From NCBI RefSeq assembly GCF_964204645.1, contig NC_134036.1:4016001-4080000 (forward strand): 64,000 nucleotides of DNA, in the 5' to 3' direction. Below the pieces are notes generated by a model. It had not been told where the DNA came from, made no database searches, and saw only the letters and a list, made by a program, of their open reading frames with translations. Source of the stretch: Tubulanus polymorphus. Its lineage: Eukaryota > Nemertea > Palaeonemertea > Tubulaniformes > Tubulanidae. Both the position numbers and the translations under genes were made by a program. Positions within the stretch are counted from its first letter, which is position 1. The number at the start of each line of letters is the position of its first letter. Positions 55,901 to 64,000 of the stretch are shown here, one piece after another.

Positions 55901-58900
55901 TCTATTTTCTAAACTGACCAGTCCCCCACCTGACTCCAGTGGTTGTGATTTAGTTTGTTATGGAGCTTTCTGCAACCGGCCGCTCAGCTTTTACCGCAAA
56001 TAAACTTAAGATAGAAAAAAAATAATAATAATAATTGTACTGAATCATTGAAGTCATTGAGAATGAGAAGTTCGTCATTAGTAACAAATCAAAATCTTAC
56101 TGAATTGTTGTTGAGAATGAGAAGGTCGTCGTCAGTAACCGATCATAATTTTGCTGAATCGTTGAAGTTATCGAGAATGAGAAGATTGCCATTAATAACT
56201 AATCATAATTTTACTGAATTGCTGAAGTTATCGAGAATGAGAAGGTCGTCATTAGTAACTAATCATAATTTTACTGAATCGTTGAAGTTATTGTTCTTAT
56301 CTGCGTGGATTCATGGATTTCCTTGAAACTCGCTCGCAGAGAATTGAGACGGGTTTATCTTTTCCGCACTTGTACCGAAAATTCTTGCGGAGCCAATGAA
56401 CTATTTGGTGAGCTTCGAAATTTTCATTTCGAAGAGCGGCGCTAAACCTCACAGCGCGACTGTTCAGGTATCCATTTCGACAATTGAATATTACGACATG
56501 TTATTTTCGTTATATATTTTCAGTGGAATGCGTTGTTGAACGCGAACCCGCAGAAAGCGGCGTTGTTGGCGATGAAAGGATTCGTCGTGCCGACGAACCA
56601 GGCGCTGACGACGTTCAACTATCGATACAACCAGACGCTGGATCCGAAAGATCTCGTCGCGCAATACACGACCGGTAAGTCGAATACGCGCACGGCCTCG
56701 CCATCCGGTGAGAGCATTCGTAATAAGTCGGGCATTGATACAGCGTAATGTGGGGGGCAGGGTTAATCTTTTTGTAGTGCGTCTACACGGCAGTGCGTAG
56801 TTTTTTAAGTGGTATTCTAGATAGAGCCTTAGCCCTTACAGCGCTTTAACACTGTAGTGCGGTGTATGAATTATTTGCTAGTACACCGCATCGCGGAGTT
56901 ACGTTGTAAGTAATTAGTTTTTTAAAGCGGTATTCTCAATAGGCCTTATAGCCCTTACAGCGCTTTTACACTGCAGTGCGGTGTATGAATTAGTAATAGT
57001 ATTTGCTAGTACACCGCATCGCGGAGTAATGTTGTGAGTAATCAATTTTTTAAGCAGTATTCTCAATAGGCCTTATAGCCCTTACTGCGCTTTTACACGG
57101 CAGTGTGGTGTATAAATTAGCGATAGTGTCTGCTAGTACACCGCATCGCGTAGTAATTATGTTATTAAGTAATAAGTGTTTTTCTCGATTGAAAGATGGC
57201 AGCGCCTGTCAAACATAGCGCGATATTAGTAACTAACTATACACCGCACTGAAATGTAGTTGCACTTAAGCGATATGCCCGAAAGGTTTTTCCTCGTTTG
57301 AGGAGACGGTGAAACCGATCATAAATTCAGTCACGCAACGGGCCTCTCCGAGTACGCTTCACTGCAGGGAAAATGCGGGGAACTTGTACAGGAAAGTGGC
57401 GCCACCTTGAACTATGAATCCCGACGCACCGCTCTTATTACATGATATCTCTCGATCGATGTCAATTTTAGGTTCATATACAACATTGGACACGGCGACG
57501 ACCACGATGTCCGACGAGAGAGACACGGCTGATGGTACTCATATGTACATCCGGAAAGTGAATAACGTAAGTGTTCGTTTCATTAGTACGTTGCACGATC
57601 GGTAGACCGGATGTCGTCTCTGTTATTTCAAGTCGACGACGAGTGTTCCCACAATAATAGTAATGATCAGATAGTGTGTCTTCCTTAGCGAAGCTGCTCA
57701 GAGCGCTTTACATTTTTCAGTATTATTACCCCAGCTATAGGCGCTCAGGAGTCAGCAGGCCAGGTGCCAATTTACTCCTGGGTGGAGTGAGGCAATGAGG
57801 ATTGATTTAGTGTCTTGCGCGAGGACACTACGGTAATGTACGGGGTTCGAACCCACGACTTGGCTTCCGAGAGCCGAAAGCTCTAACCACTTCGCCGCGC
57901 CGCCCTACAACAATGGGGGTACCAGCGATGCTACCGTAACGACAGAGGACACTGCGATGATCCGCCATGTGTCGCTAATAGTTAGCGGGTTACTGCGCTT
58001 CAATTTTCGTACCCAACATTTCGATTACCGGTAAATTCGAATCGACTTCTTATATCTATCCGATGACTCCTTCCATAATTTTCATATTTTTGGAAGCCTA
58101 AAAATCATGTAGTAAACAGTGCGGATTTATGAGTGTTCACCCTGCCACACTAGACCAAGTGCGATCATTATCAGCCAATCAGATATCCCGTTTTATTTTA
58201 ACCCGGGTTTTCCCGTTTATAGTTCTTCCGTGAAATTTACCTCAGCGATTATACAACGAGCAATCTGATTGGTGCCGCAAGTTTTCGTGCGGCAAAGCTG
58301 CGCATGTATCCGCCCAACCGGTCTGTGGTAGAGGGTCTAGCGATGCCATCATGTTCGAATCCCCGCTGTGTGAGGATGCTCATATCCAGGAAGGACCGAT
58401 CTTTAGGGACCTTAAACGAATTAACTGTCGTGTGATTTTTTTTCTTTTTCGGTATTTTCGTATAGGTGCTGAGAGTGAATGGCGGCGCCGTGGTGCGCGA
58501 GCAAGTACTTGCCAATCAGGCAAAGGCGTTCGTCGTCGATGCCGTCATGTCCTCCAAAATGAGCGATCTGCAAACTATATTGGCCTCTCCAAAGTTCTCG
58601 TGAGTATCTCCTGCTCTTAAAACCAAGATGCCAACTTTTCACATGCTTGTTAGGCTGACAGTTGACCCGTACAGCTCCCATCTGGTTTATGGTGACCCGT
58701 ACAGCTCCCATCTGGTTTATGGTGACCCGTACAGCTCCCATCTGATTACTGATTAATTTGAACAGAAATATGAAAGAGGTTACTCAGGGTCTTACTGTTG
58801 ATTACTGATTAATTTGAACAGAAATATGAAAGATGTTACTGAGGGTCTTACTGTTGATAACTGATTAATTTAAACAGAAATATGAAAGATGTTACTGAGG

Positions 58901-61900
58901 GTCTTACTGTTGATTAACTTATTAATTTGAACAGAAATATGAAAGATGTTACTGAGGGTCTTACTGTTGATTACTGATTAATTTGAGCAGAAATATGAAA
59001 GATGTTACTTAGGGTCTTACTGTTGATTACTGATTGATTTAAACAGAAATATGAAAGATGTTACTGAGGGTCTCACTGTTGATAACTGATTAATTCAAAC
59101 AGAAATATGAAAGATGTTACTGAGGGTCTTACTGTTGATTACTGATTGATTTGAACAGAAATATGAAAGATGTTACTGAGGGTCTTACTGTTGATTACTG
59201 ATTAATTTGAACAGAAATATGAAAGATGTTACTGAGGATCTTACTTTTGATTACTGATTAATTTGAGCAGAAATATGAAAGATGTTACCGAGGGTCTCAC
59301 TGTTGATTACTGATTAATTTGAACAGAAATATGAAAGATGTTACCGAGGTTCTCACTGTTGATTACTGATTAGGCCTAATTTAAACATTTTCTTTCATAT
59401 TTCGATGAAACATTACTGAAACAAAAATTCAATTTGTTACTGATAGTACATTTCAGAGGTTGGCAACCCTGTGAATCTTAAGTTTGACGGTCTAGTAACT
59501 AGGGCCTGTAGACATGTATTAGCTTTAATGCATTCAATAGTGCTACTAATTTATCAGCCGCTGAAGGTAGAAGTCCCGTCGTTCCATTCGCGTTGTTTGG
59601 TTTTTACCGTATACGGCGGTCGTTTCAGGAAATTCTCTACGCTCCTGAAAGACGCCGACAAAACGCTGTACGACGCGGTGCAGATGAGCCTCACGTTCAA
59701 GATGAAGACCGTGTTTCTGCCGACGAACGAAGCGATGAGTAAAATCCCGCCGGCGAAAGATCCGGCAGCCAGTCCTATGAAGAAAGCCGTGAGTATCTTC
59801 CTTACCCATTCAAGCGCGTCTACATTGCATCGCGGTGTAGCCTATTGATGTTACTAGTTTATCTCCATTGAAAGACGGCAGCACCTGTCGAACAAAGTGA
59901 AATATTAGTAACTAGTGATACATCGCAATGCGGTGTAGACACACTATAGCGGTTTTGTCATTAGTTCAGCGAACTGGGATGTTTCTAATTGAAAATGAAC
60001 TACAAACACCTGATATTAGACATTTTATCAGCTCACTTTCAAAAGCTGATCGTCCACACTTCACATGTGTCCATCGAATATCATCGAATTCCCAAAACCT
60101 GATCGTCAACACAACACATGGGCTTAGTACTACAGTACTTAGTACTACTAATACTAGTAGTACTAAGTACTGTAACAGTACTTAGTACTACTAATACTAG
60201 TAGTACTAAGTACTGTAACAGTACTTAGTACTACAGTACTTAGTACATTAGACATTTTATCAGCACACTTTCAAAAACTGATCATTTACACTTCACATGT
60301 GTTCAGTGCTTTCAATTGAAAATGAACTACTGACACCAGACATTACACAGTTTATCAGCACACTTTCAATAATTGATCCTTCACACTTCACATGTGTTCA
60401 GTGCTTCACCTAAGACATTTCTAATCAAAAAAGAAATACAAACACCAGATATTAGACTTGTTATCATCGAATTCCCAAAACCCGATCGTCAACACAACAC
60501 ATGGGCTTAGTACTTCACCTGAGACATTTCTAATTGAAAATATATTAAAAACACTAGATATAAGACTTTCACCATCTCCGCAGCAGTCTTTAGTGTAAGG
60601 ACCAGCGCGAGCGGTTTAACCTGTCAGTTGCATCGTTGTTTCCGCGATGTTTTTCAGATCGTCGACAGCCATTTCCTGGACGCTCTTTTCTTCGAAAGCG
60701 ACCTCGCGCCGAATCAGGAGCTTACGTCGACCAAGCAGAATGCGTGCAAGCCAAAAATTCTCACCGAACCGGACGGCAAATGTACGTATAGAATTTTCCG
60801 TAGTCGAATACCTAAAATGTAAAGATAGATATTTATTCGAAGGTTTAACCCATTAGCGCTCAAGCCGCCTGGCCCGTTATCCCTCAAGCCGCTGCACAAA
60901 AATGGTTACAGCGGGATTTGAACCCAATAGCTTCGGATAAACTAGACATCCAAGATGTCAAAATTCCTATTCGAAATTCTGTATAGTATTTGCAGTATGA
61001 ATATGACAGATTTTAGCACTCGCTTATATCTTAAGTAAGTCTGGATGAATTTCTGGGAGGGGGGACTAAATGTCGGGACATCATTGGGCAGGGAATAGTC
61101 GGGGGAAAAGAAAGTCGATTAAAAGTTGTCACCCTGTACTCCGTCGACCCGTAAAATGTTATTTCTTTCTCGGCAGTGCTGGTCGAATGCGGTCTGGTGA
61201 CGGCGCGAATCACGTCCGCGATACTGCTCACGAAAATGGTCGCCGTGTACGAGATCGACCGCCTGTTGAACTACGTTTATGAATCGGCGTACGACCAGAT
61301 TCAAGCTAACAGCAACCTCGGGTAAAACTCTCTCTCTCTTTCGCTGACGTATGCCGTCCTAGGCTGGGATTCAAACCTGTTGACACCGCGGCGCTCTGCC
61401 ATTTTCCTACCTCACAGGGATTTGAACAGGGATGCCATCATGAGCTGCCAAATTCCTCCCTAGCTCAGATTCGAACCTGACGTTCCTCCCTCGCAGCGAT
61501 TCAAATCGCATGGCATCGTGAAACTGCCAAAATCCTACCTAGGCAGGGATTCGAACCTGATGACATCATGAGACTGCCACCTTCCCCCCCCGCAGGCGAT
61601 TCGAACCTGATGACATTCCAAGGACATGGCAGAGTCTCGCGAAGCCTGCCATGTCCTTAAAATGCCCCGAACGATGCTCAGTGGGCTGAGGGGAAAACGA
61701 AACCTCAAATCTATACCAAAAGTACCCTGAGTGGCACTGTTAAATAGAGGGCAAGAATAAACCTCAAACCTGCTGAGTGAATTGACGGGGGGAAAGAAAC
61801 CCAAGATCTAATAATTATTTCCTCGGCGGGTTTACGGAAAAGTTACCCATTCAAAGAAACTTGAACTTTATAGAATCTGTAAATTTTTGTTGCAGTGAAT

Positions 61901-62040
61901 TCAAGAAGCTGCTCTCGAGAGTAACGGGAGACACGACGATCAGGGCCATGTTGGAGAGCGGCCAACAAACGACGGTTTTCGCGCCGATAAACAGCGCGTT
62001 CATCGGCGTCGACCTGAATCAACAGGCTGATCTGGTCAAG
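46565..62040 (+). CDS. Secreted fasciclin (FAS1) repeat protein, 3' partial
   Basis: Extracellular adhesion/matrix protein of the FAS1 superfamily. Exons: 46565-46678, 56524-56674, 57472-57566, 58466-58599, 59629-59788, 60658-60781, 61177-61321, 61896-62040; all phases agree, about 356 residues so far. Signal peptide MDLFGSVLLLMSVMLMTATV then TGQQTLTEW. FAS1-1 about residues 25-160, FAS1-2 about 160-305, FAS1-3 begins at EFKKLLSRVTGDTTIRAM and leaves the window. Intron 1 is 9.8 kb, the others 0.6-1.0 kb. The start was chosen because it opens directly into the signal peptide; the upstream in-frame extension has no ATG. It could be a TGFBI/periostin-like or other multi-FAS1 protein. Confidence 0.92.
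49345..49535 (+). repeat. 109-bp repeat block in FAS1 intron 1
   Basis: About 1.7 copies of the family unit (cacctgagacgttttaaatc, aacaccaggcattagac, aaaactgatcttgcac), same orientation as the host gene. Confidence 0.85.
49864..49933. repeat. (TA)n microsatellite
   Basis: About 70 bp of nearly pure TA in FAS1 intron 1. A shorter TA run lies at 49621-49650. Confidence 0.97.
50228..50443. repeat. Tandem fragments of MITE family D ends (FAS1 intron 1)
   Basis: Four to five repeats of gatccagttccacagttgtg / gggtttaattt(g)actctgg, about 55 bp apart. The end sequence of a palindromic element has here become a short satellite. Confidence 0.75.
51570..51885 (+). repeat. ~51-bp satellite with a B-box-like core (FAS1 intron 1)
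   Basis: Six units of gatgccatcaggttcgaatc, cctgcgagggaggaacgtgg, cagagtctcac. The core ggttcgaatcc equals the Pol III B-box consensus. Sister arrays: 35083-35290 (DCTN6 intron 6), 61345-61650 (mostly reverse, FAS1 intron 7), 63740-64000 (FAS1 intron 8); single units near 63425. Confidence 0.9.
52545..52660 (-). repeat. 109-bp repeat, single reverse copy in FAS1 intron 1
   Basis: One copy read on the minus strand, between gataaaatgtctaatatctt and aagtgtggacgatcag. It is the only intronic block antisense to its host gene. Confidence 0.8.
52725..52945. mobile_element. Element family E copy in FAS1 intron 1
   Basis: Ends cagtgcgtctacaccgcagt and cactgcagtgtagacacac, with gatgccagcacctgtcaaac in the middle. 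Reasonably intact at about 220 bp. Confidence 0.75.
53395..53557. mobile_element. MITE family C, copy 5 (FAS1 intron 1)
   Basis: Same ends, flanked by TAA direct repeats. Internal sequence is very close to the DCTN6 copies. Confidence 0.88.
53860..54280 (-). mobile_element. Probable retroposon 3' end with (TCAA)n tail, FAS1 intron 1
   Basis: Minus strand: AT-rich 3'-UTR-like sequence ending aaaataaaatcaatcaatca, then tcaatc repeats to about 53860. No reverse transcriptase coding is kept, so the clade is unknown. Confidence 0.4.
55055..55370 (+). repeat. 109-bp repeat block in FAS1 intron 1 (second)
   Basis: About three copies with the standard order of hallmark segments, sense to the gene, decaying toward 55370. 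Confidence 0.85.
56035..56300 (+). repeat. 60-bp minisatellite, locus 3 (FAS1 intron 1)
   Basis: Four to five copies of the unit at 10365, ending about 220 bp before FAS1 exon 2. One copy has a shortened middle. Confidence 0.9.
56524..58599 (+). CDS. FAS1 domain 1 (exons 2-4)
   Basis: Exon 2 carries WNALLNANPQKAALL and the H1-box-like GFVVPTNQALTTFNYRYN, where most FAS1 domains read TVFAPTNxAF. NQT is an N-glycosylation sequon. Exon 4 carries the H2-like end VLRVNGGAVVREQVLANQAK then AFVVDAVM. Exon 3 is the more variable middle (phase 1 to 0). The Phe-Ala to Val-Val change in the H1 box is unusual. Confidence 0.85.
56778..57270. mobile_element. Element family E copy with internal tandem expansion (FAS1 intron 2)
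   Basis: The left half is repeated three times at about 130-bp spacing (each with gtattct, ggccttatagcccttac, gcagtgcggtgtatgaatta, tagtacaccgcatcgcg). Then a single right half (gcgcctgtcaaacatag, acaccgcactg) closes it. Confidence 0.78.
57680..57906 (-). mobile_element. tRNA-headed SINE in FAS1 intron 3
   Basis: Minus strand: head ggcggcgcggcgaagtggtt (A box), gctttcggctctcggaagcc, B box GGGTTCGAACCC (57843-57854). The body contains gacactaaatcaatcctcat and gcctcactccacccaggagt, then cagagcgctttaca. Full-length SINE layout; I do not assign a family name. Confidence 0.7.
58144..58372. mobile_element. Second copy of the ggttcgaatcc-ended palindromic element (FAS1 intron 3)
   Basis: Shares cactagaccaagtgcg, gccaatcagatatcccgttt, tattttaacccgggtt and gcgatgccatcatgttcgaa with the element at 22028, in inverted order. 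The left end is missing. Confidence 0.72.
58740..59375 (+). repeat. 56-bp minisatellite, array 2 (FAS1 gene intron 4)
   Basis: About 11 copies of the unit also present at 1900-2210, in the same orientation. The last copy near 59371 carries an extra six bases making TAGGCCTA. Three copies of a short unit ending gctcccatctggtttat precede it at about 58668-58743. Confidence 0.92.
59629..61321 (+). CDS. FAS1 domain 2 (exons 5-7)
   Basis: FSTLLKDADKTLYDAVQMSL, then the H1-like KTVFLPTNEAMSKIPPAKD, SHFLDALFFESDL in exon 6, and TKMVAVYEIDRLLNYVY as the H2/last-strand equivalent in exon 7. Two cysteines (NACKPK, VECGLV) may pair. Confidence 0.88.
59808..59950. mobile_element. Element family E, short copy in FAS1 intron 5
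   Basis: Shows aagcgcgtctacattgcatc, gcagcacctgtcgaac and gcggtgtagacacac; internally deleted compared with the 220-bp copies. Confidence 0.7.
59960..60560 (+). repeat. 109-bp repeat block in FAS1 intron 5, interrupted by palindromes
   Basis: About four copies. Between about 60122 and 60246 the array is broken by stacked AGTACT/TACTAGTA palindromes, after which it resumes in phase with acattagacattttatcag. Confidence 0.85.
60122..60246. repeat. Stacked palindromes of TTAGTACT/ACTAGTA
   Basis: Units such as cagtacttagtactacta followed by mirror complement atactagtagtactaagtac occur twice, then cttagtactacagtacttag. The block can fold into two or three hairpins with almost fully paired arms. 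It lies inside a 109-bp repeat array. Confidence 0.85.
61345..61650 (-). repeat. ~51-bp B-box-like satellite in FAS1 intron 7
   Basis: Units read on the minus strand (plus: gcagggattcgaacctgatg, acatcatgagactgccac). One forward unit at the right end makes the array a terminal hairpin. Confidence 0.85.
61896..62040 (+). CDS. FAS1 domain 3, start (exon 8)
   Basis: EFKKLLSRVTGDTTIRAMLE, then the canonical H1 box TTVFAPINSAFIGVDLNQQA. Donor gtaagc at 62041. The remainder lies right of the window. Confidence 0.9.
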
Positions 62041-62295
62041 GTAAGCAGATTCGCAGTAAGCGGGTGAAAAAAATCGAAGTACTGGTATTCGTTTCCCGAG
62101 TTCGATTTAAACTCTTTTCTTTTCGAAGAGAAATTTAAGCTCCTTTAGTTTCTTTCGGTAAGAATCTAGAACTCGCTTGAAGAGAAATTTAAATGCTCTT
62201 AGTTTCTGAGAGAAATTGAAACACGTTTATATTCTAAGAGTAATTAGAACTCTTCCGATCGAGAAGAGTTTCTGTATAAAAAATCACTGAACCTT

Positions 62296-62460
62296 TCAGT
62301 GCATTTACACCGCAGTGCGAAGTATGAATCAGTGATGGATGTTGCTAGTGCATCGCATCGCGGCGTCTTGATGTTATTAGCAATTAGTTTTTATATCTAA
62401 TAAAAGATGGCAGCACCTGTCGAACGCAGTTATATATTAGTTACTAACGATACATAGGAA
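62296..62460. mobile_element. Element family E copy in FAS1 intron 8
   Basis: Shows tttcagtgcatttacaccgc, tagtgcatcgcatcgcgg and gcagcacctgtcgaac; the right end is lost after gatacatagg. Confidence 0.7.
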
Positions 62461-62984
62461 ACACCGTTTTTTTCTTGCGCAATCCGTATCAAACTACTCT
62501 TCTTTTGCTCATCCGCAAATTTGTGCACCGCAGTACGATTCACGGGCAGGGTGTGGGCGTGACGGGCAGGTTGTGCGCGTGACGGAGAGGTCGTGGGCGT
62601 CACGAGCAGGGCGTGACGGTCACGGGAGGGTGCGTGGGGATGGTGGCTTTCATTTCAAAAGCACGATGCGCGGACCTTTTCGATGATGGCACCGTTTCTA
62701 ATGTCAACACAACACGCGGTTCTTAATTCGGGAGGTTAGTATTCGACACGATTCGTCCTTTTTACCTCATCAACCGCGGGTTACAGAATTCCTTCCTCTC
62801 GGCGGGGCGCCGAATTGTGATTCAAACCTCTGATGGCATCGCGAGATATAAAAGAAAAAAGCCCTACTTCAGACTCTTGTACTGTGGTACTCTGTCTGTT
62901 TTGTACTCTTGTACTGGATGAAATTGATCATAACTCCTTGTATACTACAGAACACTCCTCTCAAGTCGAATCAAAGACTTGAAA

Positions 62985-63310
62985 GTGATATCCTTGTTTG
63001 ACAACACTTGACTCCGCTTGAGTCAGTTCTCGTTGATCTTTTGACTTGGGAGTGATATCAGAGTTGGATGATACAGTAGACTCCGCTATAGTCTGATCTT
63101 TTGACTTGGGAGTGATATCAGAGTTGGATGATACAGTAGACTCCGCTATAGTCTGATCTTTTGACTTGGGAGTGATATCAGAGTTGGATGATACAGTAGA
63201 CTCCGCTATAGTCTGATCTTTTGACTTGGGAGTGATATCAGAGTTGGATGATACAGTAGACTCCGCTATAGTCTGATCTTTTGACTTGGGAGTGATATCT
63301 GAGTTGGTCG
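62985..63310. repeat. 60-bp minisatellite, near-identical copies (FAS1 intron 8)
   Basis: Five units of tcttttgacttgggagtgat, atcagagttggatgatacag, tagactccgctatagtctga. The inner copies are identical or nearly so, so expansion is recent. A 60-bp unit keeps a minus-strand ORF open (SNSDITPKSKDQTIAESTVS repeats), but it lies inside an intron with no supporting splice pattern. Confidence 0.92.
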
Positions 63311-63664
63311 GTAGGCCTACAGCATTTTTTCGACTAGAAATCATCAACATGAGAACAGCAAAATTCGTGACGCTTTGCCGTGCACGGGGTTGACTTTGTT
63401 GGGGGTTTGTTACGTCGGTAGTCAGGCGATGCCATCCGGTTCGAATCTCTGCCAGGGAGGATGGTCTCGTGTTTTTTTGTTGTTGTTCCGTAGTCCACGT
63501 TACGGATCGAAGCCCTGATTTGTTGTCCTCGTTTATTTTGATTTCCGTCCTCGCTTATTTCAGTTTTGATTTTAGTTGTAGAGAGCAGTTTTTTTATTTT
63601 GTCTCCTCCGAATTAGAAAGTTGGTCGCGGCGATTTTTGACGAAACCCCAGCCTCAGTAGATGT

Positions 63665-64000
63665 CCCATTTTCCATCCCGGTGACCGGGACCTGATTGCA
63701 TCGGAAGACTCTGCCCTGCCCTTATAGATATCTTCCCTGGCGATGTCATCACGTTCAAATTCCCGATTCAGAGGGAAGTCTCGTGATACCATCGGGTTTG
63801 AATCCCTGCTGCGAGGGAGGAACATGGCAGTCAAATGATGCCATCAGGTTCGAATCCCTGCAAAGGAGGAACGTGATAGAGTCTGGTGAAGCCATCGGGT
63901 TCGAATCCCTGCGAGGGAGGAACGTGATAGAGTCTCGCGATGCCATCAGGTTCGAATCCCTGCGAGGAAAGAGTCACGCGGCAGAGTCTGGCAACGTCAT
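63665..64000 (+). repeat. ~51-bp B-box-like satellite at the right edge (FAS1 intron 8)
   Basis: At least five units (gatgccatcaggttcgaatc, cctgcgagggaggaacgtg), continuing past the window edge. The minus-strand ORFs across it are repeat by-products. Confidence 0.87.

Larger units (their letters stand above)
46679..56523 (+). other. 9.8-kb first intron of the FAS1 gene
   Basis: Contains most repeat families of the window (109-bp, 51-bp and 60-bp units, MITE C, family E, TA microsatellite, retroposon tails). The first 3 kb (46.7-49.3 kb) is unusually free of recognised repeats; with its position after exon 1 it is the best place to seek an intronic enhancer. An isolated 115-codon ORF lies at 55656-56003. 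Confidence 0.6.

Noticed and set aside
57842-57906. Functional tRNA gene on the minus strand
   Set aside because: The B box is perfect, but a SINE body follows directly and no clean cloverleaf could be drawn.

Overview
This is metazoan nuclear DNA. Intron-rich genes have conserved GT-AG boundaries and matching phases, coding exons are GC-rich, introns are AT-rich, and small transposon relics and minisatellites are dense. A marine invertebrate, perhaps a lophotrochozoan, fits best, but nothing here proves the phylum. I rebuilt five genes by joining ORF segments across splice sites with consistent reading phase.

Layout. (1) 133-11834, + strand: the last 21 exons of a receptor-type protein tyrosine phosphatase, from FN3 repeat through membrane-proximal domain, TM helix, active D1 and degenerate D2 to the stop codon; the 5' part lies outside the window. 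(2) About 14.4-31.3 kb: no gene recognised; satellites, MITE-like palindromes and SINE pieces. (3) 31352-33809, - strand: a complete ornithine decarboxylase antizyme with its +1 frameshift site. (4) 34941-39440, - strand: complete dynactin subunit 6 (p27). (5) 42933-45919, - strand: complete LYSMD1/2-type LysM protein. (6) 46565-62040, + strand: a secreted fasciclin (FAS1) repeat protein, first eight coding exons, running out of the window. Genes 5 and 6 are head to head, with 645 bp between start codons that holds an overlapping CCAAT box and CRE palindrome.

The genes form no pathway; they look like neighbouring housekeeping, signalling and matrix genes. Much of the remaining sequence is a layered mobile-element record: at least seven palindromic MITE-like families (one with clear 3-bp target duplications), nested insertions, tRNA-headed SINEs, LINE 3' ends, and minisatellites shared between introns of different genes. 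The most novel signal is the 8-mer TAGGCCTA, at least 14 copies and all right of 26.9 kb. At several sites it looks like a 6-bp addition relative to sibling repeat copies, as expected of transposon excision footprints.
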